Shown here in pieces: positions 49,219-61,200 of a stretch of 64,000 nt of DNA. The position numbers and the translations under genes were made by a program. The notes under the pieces were generated by a model. It saw only the letters and a list, made by a program, of their open reading frames with translations, was not told the DNA's origin and did no database searches. Positions within the stretch are counted from its first letter, which is position 1, and every line of letters begins with the position of its first letter. The DNA comes from Stichopus chloronotus (taxonomy: Eukaryota > Echinodermata > Holothuroidea > Aspidochirotida > Stichopodidae). The DNA is taken from assembly GCA_021234535.1 (NCBI GenBank), contig CM037850.1:17779990-17843989 (forward strand). Reading direction: 5' to 3'.

Positions 49219-49985
49219 CCCGGTTACAATTAAAGCCTTAAGTACTTGTCCAGTGCATTCTTAAACCCATTAACACTTCTTGCCATCACTACATCCTCAG
49301 GCAACCCATGCCACTCATTCACTACCCTCTGAGAAAAGAAGTAACGACGAATATTGATCCTACTTTGAACCTTCTGAAGTTTAAGACAATGACCTCTTGT
49401 AATTTTACTATTTGCAAACTTGAAAAAATCAGAAAATGATAAATTATCCAAACCATGAACAATCTTGTAGACTTGCATCAAATCTCCACGTAATCTTCTC
49501 AGCTCAAGTGAAGTGAGATTTAAGAGACGTAACCTGCCGTAACAGGGGACACCCTTAATTGAAGGCTCAATCTAGTAGCCCTGCGCTGAACTTTCTCAAG
49601 TAACTCCGTATCTTTAGAAAAATATGGGTTCCAAGCTTGAACAGCATACTCTAAATGAGGCCTAACCAACTGTTTATAGAGTCAAACAACAATGTCTTGC
49701 TTAAGGAAACTAAAATTTCTCTTAATTATACCTAAAATCCAAATTTGCTCTTTTAACTGCTTCAACACACTGCTTAGCTGGCTGTAAAGAAGAACCTATG
49801 TGAACACCTAAGTCCCTTTCAACACAAACCTCTTGCAGCGACTGTCCATTTAAAGTGTACGAATACCTAGGATTATTATAACCAATATGCATTACCTTGC
49901 ATTTATCAATATTGAACAGCATTTGCCACTCTTGAGACCAAGCAAAAACCCTGCCTAAATCCTTCTGAAAACTTTTTGAATCACC
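49219..49985 (-). pseudogene. 3' end of a broken CR1-like LINE (reverse transcriptase C-terminus)
   Basis: Minus-strand fragments in several frames spell the end of a CR1/jockey-type LINE reverse transcriptase: VFAWSQEWQMLFNIDKCKVM, NPRYSYTLNGQ, ERDLGVHIGSSL, then [42 protein letters not shown] and FFSQRVVNEWHGLPEDVV, with the terminal FKNALDKYLRL. At least two frame breaks and in-frame stops (about 49545 and near 49680) separate them. It starts mid-domain, so it is 5'-truncated, as is usual for LINE copies. It cannot be active. Confidence 0.88.
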
Positions 49986-49999
49986 ACTTGGTCAATTCC

Positions 50000-52900
50000 A
50001 TTGTACTTTGGCCATACTAAACTGTCTTCCTCTGTACAACTATTTTCTTTCGCCTTGGGGACATAAAGAAATCACCAGTTCCCGACTTTTGCACTCCTTT
50101 CGAGTTTTCATAATAGTAATAATTATAATGTCCAGGGGGAATTGAGACTATCCGCTAGTGTCATAAATGAATGCTAATGAACACTACTAGGTCTTCGACC
50201 AATGACACAGAACTATTAAAAATAGATTACCAATATAACTATTAAAACAGGTGAAATATATTGACAATGGCCGCTTAATACTACCGTGTCTTATTTTGTA
50301 ATTAAACGTAGACCTATACTTGTCAAGGGCGGTAGGCGAGGTGCACTTCCGGTTAGGAACTTGGTTTAAAGGGGCACGATGTGTTGATATCTATAATTTT
50401 TATAAAATTTTAAAGGCGCGTTACTATACATGTCAAAGCTTTTAGTTAGAATAATGAGTCAAGTTTACTAAACTCTAAGACTCGGAGTTGTAAAAGCTGT
50501 AATTATTTTAAGCCCTGGAAGTTGTGGGCTCGCTGTTTGCTTGCACTATCATGTGAAAAGGGGTCTGGCCACAGAAAAAAAAAAAAAAAACTAAATAGTT
50601 GATTCCTCAGTCATCAAAAGTTCACCCCATGTGACGCATGGGGATCCTCTTATTTTGACTAATTGTAATTACCGGTATGCAAGAGTCTTATATTGATACC
50701 TCATGCATGCTGCACATATATGGTCCACTGCATTTCTAAGTTTTCATTTTGCAATCGCTAATTTACCACGGGATGCCCCACAAAATATACACTGGAGCAG
50801 TATGAGGTGCTAACAAGGACATCAACCACGTTATCTTGGTTAATTAGTGACAAATGGCTAGATCTATATCAGAACAAAGCTTCGTCTGTTATTGTATACA
50901 GCTGGATGACGGGTGTGTCTACAGCTAGGTCACATAGCCGGTCACATCATGTGACGTTACATCACATATGGCTGAGCAGCCCGAGCTGGATGCTGAGGCA
51001 TGATAACAAATGACACAGATGTTTCGTTTTAATGTTATATTCACCTATTATCATGTGGCAGCACATGTACCACGACGAGATAACGTATACATCCGCGGGA
51101 CTGGTCCACTCTTGGAAAAAGTACCTATATTGATCCACGCACCACCCTCCTTTTTTGTTGTCACGTTTTCATTTATCATCACTCATTTTTTTTTTTTTAA
51201 GTTTTGACGTTGAAGAGCACCAATTAAAGTACAGATGATGTGGAATTTAGGGCGATTGAAGGGGATAATTTAGATTATTTAAGAAAATCGAGGGTGTTGC
51301 AGTCATATTTCCGTCCGAGAGCCTTGTTAAGGGGGAGGGAGCAAGCTCTCCTCTCAAGACTTCGTCCCTTCTAGCTAAAAATCTCGATGGTCGACGTAGG
51401 GGAAACTTTAAAATGACAGTGATAGGCCAGTCCGTTACCAATCACATACCAGGTATAGGAAATCTCTTAAAATTGACGCACCTTACATTCACGAGGTGTC
51501 CCCTGGAAGGTCGCTATGTTAGTGTGTAAGTCAATGGAAGAGATTAACTGGTGTGAAAACTGTTGAATGAGATAGTAGTTTCAAACGGTCATTCAGAGGT
51601 TTACTGTAAAAACGTAATGAACTGGAGCCAGTAGTTCAAAGCATTCAGCCTATATTTGTCATTCATTTTGTGTTTCTACAGGTGAAAAACCGCTAGTATG
51701 AGGGACTCAGATGCACCGGCTCATTATTTTTACTTTTGACTGCTATTATGTGCCCTACGAAAGCCTTATGAGGTCATGCAATACAAAAACAATTAAAATA
51801 CACTCAAGATTAAAATTCAAAATCGATACAAAAATTAATTTTTGTTTAAAAAAGTGAACCTTAGACCTTTGGTAGCCTGTTGGAAGCATTCATCCTAAAA
51901 TAACAAAGAACATGAAAACAAAAACCCAAAAAATTGCTTTTGTGTTAACAAGTTTTATATCCAAATTTTAAAAATGAAAGACAAAAATTTGGTTTTTGTT
52001 TTGATTTTTTTTAAAGGTTGAAGCTTTTTAAACAACACCGCCAAAAGTTTTTTGATTACAAAAAAAAAAGTAAATTTTTTTTTTAAACAAATAAAGAACT
52101 TTGGTTTCTTGTTTTTATTTTTTAATAAAAGTTTGGAAACAGAAACTATTTGGGTTTTTTTTTCTCAATTTTATCTTGAGCATATTTCTGTAGTTTTATT
52201 TTTTACTTTTTTTCTGCATGGTAAGCATTAGTCTTCCTCCGTAGTACTCAACAAAGTTTGAAGTGCAAGAAAACTATAGTTATACGAAAACCTTATGATA
52301 CCACCTACCAACAAAGTAGCTAAAATCTGTAATCACAGTTTAGTAATTACAACTATACAGATCATCGATTTCGATTCTTATTACGGGAAGTTTAGCAATT
52401 TGACGACTAAGGTCTTGTAGTGGTTATTTTAGCTAGAATTGGCCGTTTTAGTTTTCAGAATGACGTCATGGAACGAGAAATGACGCCCAAATTGTGTATG
52501 GCAAAAACGATTTCATGAAGCCCGCGCAACAAAAATCCGACGGAAATTTAGATTAATATAACTAGCAAACAGTTTAACGTTGAACGCAATTTTTCCTGAC
52601 TCCTACCAATTTATCTGAAAGAAAAAAAAAACAAACTTTGCATTTCTGTTTTCCTCAAAAATGTAGTTATATATCGACGGAACAACAGGAAATATTGAGG
52701 ACTAAGAGGGTTTGCCATAAAGTGTCTATCAAGGGACTCTGTCGCCCTACATAAGATCTATGGGTTAAACCTTGTATTCATCGATACTGAGCATGTGGGA
52801 TATTGTAACAAATTACGTGAGCGCACATACTTTCAAGTTAATTATTTTTACCTAAAAGGTTTAATGTTTCATTACGGGTGTACTTGACAAGCAAAACTTT

Positions 52901-55900
52901 TGTTTACCTGCGACGTTTGTTCTGAGACGCTTTGTTATGATTTTCAACCTCTTCACCCCTAAAATTTTCATGAATATACGAACATGCGTACGCCCTTTTA
53001 CTTTTTATTCACGAATTAAGGCTACCTGCATTTTGAACTTGTTCTTTTCAGATATCTTTAATTCGTGACATTTGCAGATATCTCCTTAAAGGGATATTGT
53101 TCGTTTGTTTTACAGAAAACAATATTTTTGAAACCAATGTTTGTAGACAAAAAATGATAGATTATTTAAATTAAGGAAGAACTGTAGGCTTCGTTTCAAG
53201 AAATAAGTTTCTCACAGATAGAAATTCAGTTATTTGTTGCTCAACACTAATTTATTCACCCAAACTTTCAAAAATTCAAAAGATGCATCTTCCATTACTC
53301 ATCACATCCATAATGCTTTGAGGAGATGAAGCTTTGGCAGATGTTCATTGATGAGACTGAATGGTTTAACAATGGTTAAAAATATTTTCTTTGTATGTCA
53401 TATAGGTGTACTTTAAATGCTCTATTTCCCTTTAACCTCTACAGATACCTTAAAGTGATTGCGTGTGTCCAGAAAAATCAAAAGGATAAGATTAGGCCTA
53501 TGTTCGATCTTAACATTCTCTTTATTTTTAAATGCACACGCGAGGTTGTTCATGGACGGACTACGTCTTTTAATTGAACGAAAATGAGTTACTACTTTGA
53601 AAAGCAACGGGGTTGGCATTAAATCAGTTCGAAAAAGAAATCATATTTGACAATTAACGTTTTTTTTTATAAGCGCCGACATAATATGCAACAGCACAGG
53701 ATCCCACTGGTGTATCCAAAACACACTAAAATCGTCGTTCCTTAGGTCGGTATCCGGAATTGTAGTATTTGGTGAAAGGGAGCAATGTATGTACAAATAA
53801 CCTACAAATTACGGCGTCAGTGATCCCGAGTCGCAGCCGATCCTACATGCATGGTATCATACATGTTTATGCCTCCATAAGGAACTTAAGCTAACAATTA
53901 TGGCATATCTGGATACCCAGTCATGTTCTGTCATGCAGAAAAGGTCTTCTCGAGACACGATTTTAGCACATTGTGTGTTTTGTGAGACTAGGTGTGAGTT
54001 GCTTTATCTATCTGAATATTCAATACCAGTATGCTTCCAATTGGCTTGTTCAAAGCAACACACGGTTGATTTGAATGAAAACTGTCAAACCACTACATTA
54101 TCGTATTTTACACTTTTTGTAATTATGTTAGAATCTGAAATCATGTAGCAGAATAAATCATCTGAAACCTATATATTTTCTCAAATTGTCAGATTGGTGC
54201 AATGAAAATCCTTACCAAACTTTTGGACATGAAATTTCAATGGTTTTTACTTTTTGCCTGTGTACGCAATCACTGTATGATTTGTGCAAGTCTTACTTAA
54301 ATTTCAAATATCTCTAACGGAATTAAAGATGCCTGTCATTAGCGATATCTATAACTGATTTAATAAAAACTATCTAGAATGGAATTAAAGATATCTAATT
54401 GAATCAAAGGTGCAGGGGTAAATGTGTCAGACACTGCTGTATATCATACAGCTCAGTATGTTTCAAGAAAAGGAAAATACAAACCAGAGTTACATTTTTC
54501 TTGAAATATATTGGTCACCTTTAGTTACAAACCAACTGAAGGTGTTCCAGTATGAAAGATCAACTTCACAATTAAAAACATGGACAAGTACTGCAGTAAT
54601 GGTAGTACAAAAAAAGGACAATGTCGTAACAGTAGGTATGATTACGGTGTAAAGTAGGAATGTTGAAATAAAAGGCACGGTTGGTGGTGTACAAACAATA
54701 TTACAATGAAATTTCCTTCAGAGTTAAGTGGAGGAAGAAATTGGAAGAAAAGTAGTTTGGAAAGTTTTGAAAGAGACTAATTGAATATGATGCAGTCATA
54801 TTAATGATTATGTTATACAATGTATAAAGCAGAGATGTTAAAACTATTCTACATAAATTGATGTAAAACTTAGGCATTAATGTTCATATCTAAACACTTC
54901 ATTCGGATGTAAACATTACAAGTCTCCATTTTATTGACACTGTTTACAGCTGAAGTACGGTATTCAGGTAAAAAAAAAGAAGTATGTTTAACCCTACAAT
55001 TTCAATGACTCTCGTGGTAATGTGAATTCAAACTTCAGTCTCGCCTCTTATGCTGATGTGCATGCATGAAAGTTGGTACAGCCGTCAGCTGACTGCTCTG
55101 AGCATGTGGTACTTTCTGCTGTGTATCTTTTGAAAGTAATTTTGATCATTGAAACAAACTACCACAGGAGTTCAGTGTAAATGTTGACAGTATAATAGCA
55201 AGTAGCAAAGTTAATTTTGTAACACTTTCTTCACAATTCATGCATCCTTTTGTTGGTCAATTAAAATTGCTTTACATTTTCACCAGAAATTAATTTTACT
55301 AAAATTAAATGAAACATTATTTTTTCAAACTGTCCTTGTTTGAGACATCCAGTTTTTTTTTCCAGGGGAATTTAATGATGCAGCATTTGGTACTACAGAG
55401 TTCATTTGAACTGCTCACACACGTTTTATTTCTATTTTACCTTTTCTCTCGACTGATTCCCTCGAATGCATCAGCATTAAAATTTAATAGCAAACCAGTT
55501 TTCTTCATAATCATATAGCTTTAGAAATTTAAACCACATACTGTAGCTTTGTTGCATTAGTACCACAAAGAACATTTGATTAATTTGAAGACAAAGCAAA
55601 CTGCTAATAAGAACATGCTCAATTAATACACTTAATAGCATCGGACTGCACTGTGTACCTGGAACAAACATGCAACGAGTGCTTATAATGCATGACACAG
55701 CTGAAAACTTGACCCGCATCATGTTTCATGTGGAACATCTTTACACCCAATATCTGTTACTTCCTCGTTAAATTTCTTGAAACAACTGACGACAAAATTA
55801 TCTCACATTTTAATCACGAAAGTTGCAGTCACTGATGAAAAACCAACAAGTCTTGATTTAAAGCAGAGTAAACCAAGCAACAATGGCTAATATTAATACC

Positions 55901-57800
55901 TCTGAGAGACCATACTTAGACTATAAGAATTATGAATATTTCCCCATTCCTGACCCTAACTCCACCCACCCATAAAGAGAATGATTATTTTAAATTGTAT
56001 GAAATAGTTACTACTATAATTTGAAAGAAATACTGAATAATAACATCTTTAATGAAACAATAATTCTGACTCCTTCGTATTATTTAATACTCTGTATTAA
56101 AACAAGTTAAAAGCTTCTAAGAAGCATTTGATTGCATAGTATCATTCACCTTAAGAATAGCATCAGGTGGCTACTTAAGGAAGAAAATCATCCCAAGAAT
56201 CTCAACTTGCTATTCACAATCCACGATGCAGTCATATTTTACAGTTGAACTGCATAACCATGTATTTTACAGCGACTGTTTATTGCTGCTTAAATCACTC
56301 CACCATTAGTCAAATTTCATGTTTTCTTGGCTTCCATGAAATTGACTTGGGCAGCATGGCTGCTGTCACACACATCATGCATAAATGTGTAACTAATGAT
56401 TTAGAAATCCAGTCATTTTTCTCTTTTTTTTTCACTATTGTGATGTAACCTTCCAAATCCCACCACTGCTTGACACTCATTTGCCTCTTTTCTGTAGAGT
56501 GTCTGTAGTTTGTTTCAGCCATATTTGATGGTAATTCGTAGATTACCTTGCTCATGGCTCCATACATCACAAATACAAGAAAACTTCAGGAAAGCAGAAA
56601 CTCAAAGTGAGAAAGTAAATTATGTGGATCTAGGGTCCTCAGTGTAACAGGTGATTTACTGATTTGATTTTGTCAAGTGTGTTGGCTGTTGAGATGTTTA
56701 TATTCAAATGTCAATGTGGAAGACTGGAAATGCTCTGTTTCTGATGAAAAGTTTGTCTGGCTCCTAAGCAGAGATTCCCGCAGTGTACAAGAATGAATCA
56801 ACTTGGTCTACTGGCCAGAAGAGACAAGCAACTTATTGTCGACAACATGCCAATGTTGGGGAGATTCATGCATACATCACAACTTCGCTCTTGAGAATTA
56901 AAAGAAAAAAAGGTCGTTAAATAATCTTTAATTAATCAAAGACCATAGCAGTAGTTGTTACACTGTGGGTATCCACTAAACTCCCAAAAATTGTTCAATA
57001 TTTCGACTTTTTGTCACAAAACTTTGTGTAACTATCTTCCCAAACAAAGATGGGAATCATTAGTAATAAACTAGATAAGGCATTAAACAACAAACAAACC
57101 TGCAAAAGCCTCAGTTCATTGGCTCACTTAAATGATGCAATTACTGCAGTAATATTCTTCTTAATACTCCTTGGTGCACTGGATCTAGGCTTGGTTGAAA
57201 TCATGACATGTAAAAAATATGACATGTAAAAATATCCCACAAATTAAAATCATAAATTATTCAAATGACACACAGCATTGTCACAAAATGTGTGAACATG
57301 TTTTAATGAGGCACAAGTAAAATTGAGAATTTCACAGCCGGTGAACGGAAAATTAAAATAAATATGTGAAGTTGTTAAGAAGAAGGGTAGGTTAGGTCAG
57401 ACCTTCAAACAAGGTTAGATATTTAAACCTTTTGTCTCAAATGCCCAAATGAATAGATCCATGCTCTAACAGTTGCTTCCTGTCTTCTAAAATACGGTAG
57501 ACATATGTGCTGCTGCAACAGTATTCATACTTACTTCCTGTTGCTGTTTATCTTGACAATGTGCTAAGTATTTGTTAACTTTGGTGGGGGTGGTGTCTTT
57601 GAAACCCAGCACTTTGGTGACTCTGGGTTTGAGAAAAGAGTGAGTTTGATGGCTTTTTCAGCTAGTTATTTTCTCAAAGCCACTTATAAACTAATGCCCA
57701 CTAAATGAGAAGCAACAAAAGAAAACACAAGAGAAGAAACAAAAGAAGGGAACATATAAGGGGCAAGTTTGTAGCTGGATTCAAAAATAAATTCCCCTGT
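50000..57800. other. Intergenic stretch, no gene seen
   Basis: No splice-bordered exon or RNA gene was found on either strand. It includes a sixteen-A run at 50575-50590 and an A/T-homopolymer-rich zone about 51780-52220 in which runs of A and of T alternate. The right-hand part may contain the WEE1 3' untranslated region, whose end I could not place. Confidence 0.55.
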
Positions 57801-58233
57801 GACATTTCTTTCTTGAAGAACACAATAAATATGATAAAACACCTCCCATAGGTAATAAAACACAAGTCAAAACAGGAAGATAGAGAGAGAGAAGGTTATT
57901 ACTGTGATAGCCATCTTCTCAAGTATTGCTTTATACTGTTGAAAGGTTTGCTACATCTCAAAGAGAGCTTGGACTAGAAAAAAAAGTCCAAGTGTATTGC
58001 CTTGAATTTAGTTTGGACAGGAATACTGAGTACCACATTTCTTTCTAAATGTCCATTAGAAAGTAACAACAGATTTTTGTGATGTATAACATAATCATAT
58101 TTAGCCGGAAAACTCACTAAAATTCCAAAGTGTTAGGGCTGTGCAAGTGATACAGCTGAAGTAATTGGCAACGGGAGAACAGCTTAGTAGTCGTCGTCAT
58201 CATCATCAATCACCATCTGGCTATTTCCACTCC
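57801..58233 (-). other. WEE1: Presumed WEE1 3' untranslated region
   Basis: Sequence following the TGA at 58234-58236 on the minus strand. A (GTCGTCATCATCATC)-type triplet run lies at about 58188-58208. I saw no convincing AATAAA close by, so the true 3' end is unknown. Confidence 0.35.
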
Positions 58234-61200
58234 TCAGTAAATGGTCACGCTCAAACTGCGATTCACTTTCTTCCCTACCATTCTGGACTTGCTTTTCAGA
58301 GGATGTTGAAACTTTGAGCTGGGGATATCTGACGTAGCATTCCTCGCTTCGCTTAGTTTTCTGAGATAAACGAAAGAAAAGTGCGAAGAAACAAAGTGTA
58401 AGATATATTTGAAAAGGGGAAACAATAAAGGACTGGGTTACAAAGAAGAAGACATTTGGAGTCAGCCAAATTTTAAATCAAACATTCAATGAACCTGTCA
58501 GACAAGTTACTCTATTGGAAACTTCAACATACTAGAATTAGCTTCAAAAGCAATAAACAACACCTGTAAAATTATCTTGTGATAAAAAGTAGTCCTACAT
58601 AAAATATAAATACTGAAAGGAAAAGAAAGGCAATGTAAAGGTACAAGAACAGTGTATCTGAATCCTATATTTCTGTCTGTTGAACAAATTTCATTGCACT
58701 AAACATACAATAGTGTATACTGGATAAGCATAATTAAAAGACCAGTTTAAGATTGAACATGACTAATGTTCAATAATCAAAAGAGGCAATAATTCATCAT
58801 ATTTAATTATTGTTTACAAGTCTAATAGTTTGCTGAATCTGGACTGACCAATTTAGATGAGTGACTGAATTAAATTATTTGACTTGTAAAAACTGACTGG
58901 TAGAACCTGACTTGTAGGAATTTAAGTGACTTGAAGAAAGAAACTTGACAAATCTGACTTGCAGAGATCTAATTGACTTGAATAATTTGACATGTAGAGA
59001 CTGACTTGAAGAAACTAAATACAAGCTGACGTGATGACAAAACTTTTGACTGTGGGTTGCATAATTGACAGTACCTCGATAAGACAGCATTCTGGAATTT
59101 AGCTGCATTGAGTTCCTTCTTGAGCTCAGTAAAGATCACACTGGACTGTTGGTATAGCAGTGAATGCTGTACCAGGGTGAGAGTGGACGGTCTCACTGAT
59201 GGCTCTGGATTCACCATATCCTACAAACAAACACATTGAGACAATTAGTGAATAATGTAACAAGCTATTTACAATGCATTCAGCTAATACTGCTTGTTAT
59301 AACATGGTGGAAGTGACTCCTAATCATGGTGTTGCTATACGCCCTTGCAATAATTGTAACAAATCCTATCGGAGGAAGCGACTTTCACCTTGGTTGTAGC
59401 GACTGCTAATGGTAGAGGTGGTCTGACTCCTACAGTAATGGTAATGGCTCCTAACGGTGGTGGGCTGGTGGTAAAGACTCCTACAGTAATAATACTAACT
59501 TCTAATGGTGGTCGATTTCAAGCAACTGTGATATGTCTGCAACGTATCTCTTTCGATATGGGATGTCTTTAAGGGCAAACAGTTGACTGCTGAACATGAT
59601 TTCTTCCGGCACATAATTGTTACTATGGTACTGTGACAAAACTTAACCTCACCTTCAGTAATTCATTGAGATCATGTGATAGGTGTCTTAGTGGACGGAG
59701 TGACCCCTGTCTGATCCTGTGCCATTCATGACCGTTTTTAGGCAGAGGACCACCGCCGGCGCACTCGTAGACGGACAAGGCCAGAGAAAACACGTCCCCT
59801 TTCTGCAAGTGAGAGTAATCCTAGCGAAAAGAAATATGTAAAATAGATATACAACATGTAACAAATACAAGCATGTAACATATGGCAAACAGAAAAGCTA
59901 AACTTCCTACAAGATATAACACTGACTTTTCAAAGTTAAAAGGAGGTTCTGGTTTCCATCAAGTTGATACACCTGGTGAAACTGTTAAGGAGATGGAACA
60001 ACAATTACATACATCCTTGATTTGGCAGATGTGTTACTTCTTAGTTAATAAAAAAAAAATAGATTTCCTTCCCAACTTCCAGAGAATTGAGTGTGTAGTA
60101 CTTCTCCCCTTTTTTCAAAGACAGGTCTGTAAGGAGGAGTACTTCATCTTTAAACTTTGTATCTTTGTTCTCCAATAGATAACCAGCTAAAATTTGTTAA
60201 ATATAGACGTTACTACATACTTTGTGCTTTCAGTCAATAACAAATACTTATACTTTTTAGTTTGTCAAAAGGATTTATCTTTGATGAGGCATGACCATTT
60301 CAAATGTACAAGAAAACATCACATTGACAATGCATCAAAATAAAAATATTTCACTCACCTCTTGCAAGATTTCGTTTGGCAAGTATCTGATGTCGCCCTC
60401 TTCAACTTTAGGGTCTTGTACTGAAGTCACATGACCAAGGTCACCTGCATGGACAGGCATTAAATCAGCTGAAAAGTTGGAGCTTTCTTATTTCAAATAC
60501 TTTACTTTAAGCAAACAATAAAATAAATACAAGTAAAACATCTCATTCAGCCACAAAATCATCCTTATTTGCTCCATAATGCTTGGTGGCAATGATTTTT
60601 GTATCGGCATGAGTCACATAGTGGAAGCTGAAATACACCATGTACAGATCATAACCAACCCCTCATACACATTCATTACAGTCTTGTGGTCTACCCCCTG
60701 TGTGTGAGCATTGTTGGTACTCTGTAGCACAATAAATTCTTTCAAGTAATTGACTGCGGTGTGGCGACATATATTTACTGTCATTAATTCACCGATAAAA
60801 TACCTCCTGGGAAAATCACACGGTACGATAGATCTTGAAAAGGAATGGTGGCCCCAATGTTGAAACTTTGAAAGGATGTGTAGGCCTAGTTTTGGCAGAA
60901 TACTGATGCATAATTGACAGCAACACAACTTGTTGACATGTAGAATTGATTGATGTATGATAAACGACCACAATTTTGTAAGAAAAATGATTTGTGACAT
61001 TTTGGCAGAGGAACATTATTTTGAAGAAGCGTTATTTTAAAGTTAAAAGTTCATGTAGTTTAGAAATCAGTTCAAATCACAGTTAAAAGTTATAGCCCTC
61101 ATTAATTGGCCTCCCAGTGTTCTTTTGTTTAGTGGCAACTACTCATTTCAGCTGTCAACACGAATGCGGAATAAGGGTATCATTCATGTCAAACAAAAGG

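Noticed and set aside
49230..49922. LINE reverse transcriptase fragments as functional genes
   Set aside because: Frame breaks, in-frame stops and 5' truncation show a dead copy.
49722..49922. A domesticated reverse-transcriptase gene
   Set aside because: No intact catalytic region is present and there is no sign of a preserved frame.
58188..58208. GTC/ATC triplet run as a coding extension of WEE1
   Set aside because: It lies beyond the TGA that follows the conserved WEE1 C-terminus, so it is untranslated.
60614..61000. 128-codon minus-strand frame between WEE1 exons
   Set aside because: It lies inside an intron that joins two well-matched kinase exons, and has no homology I recognise and no splice sites.
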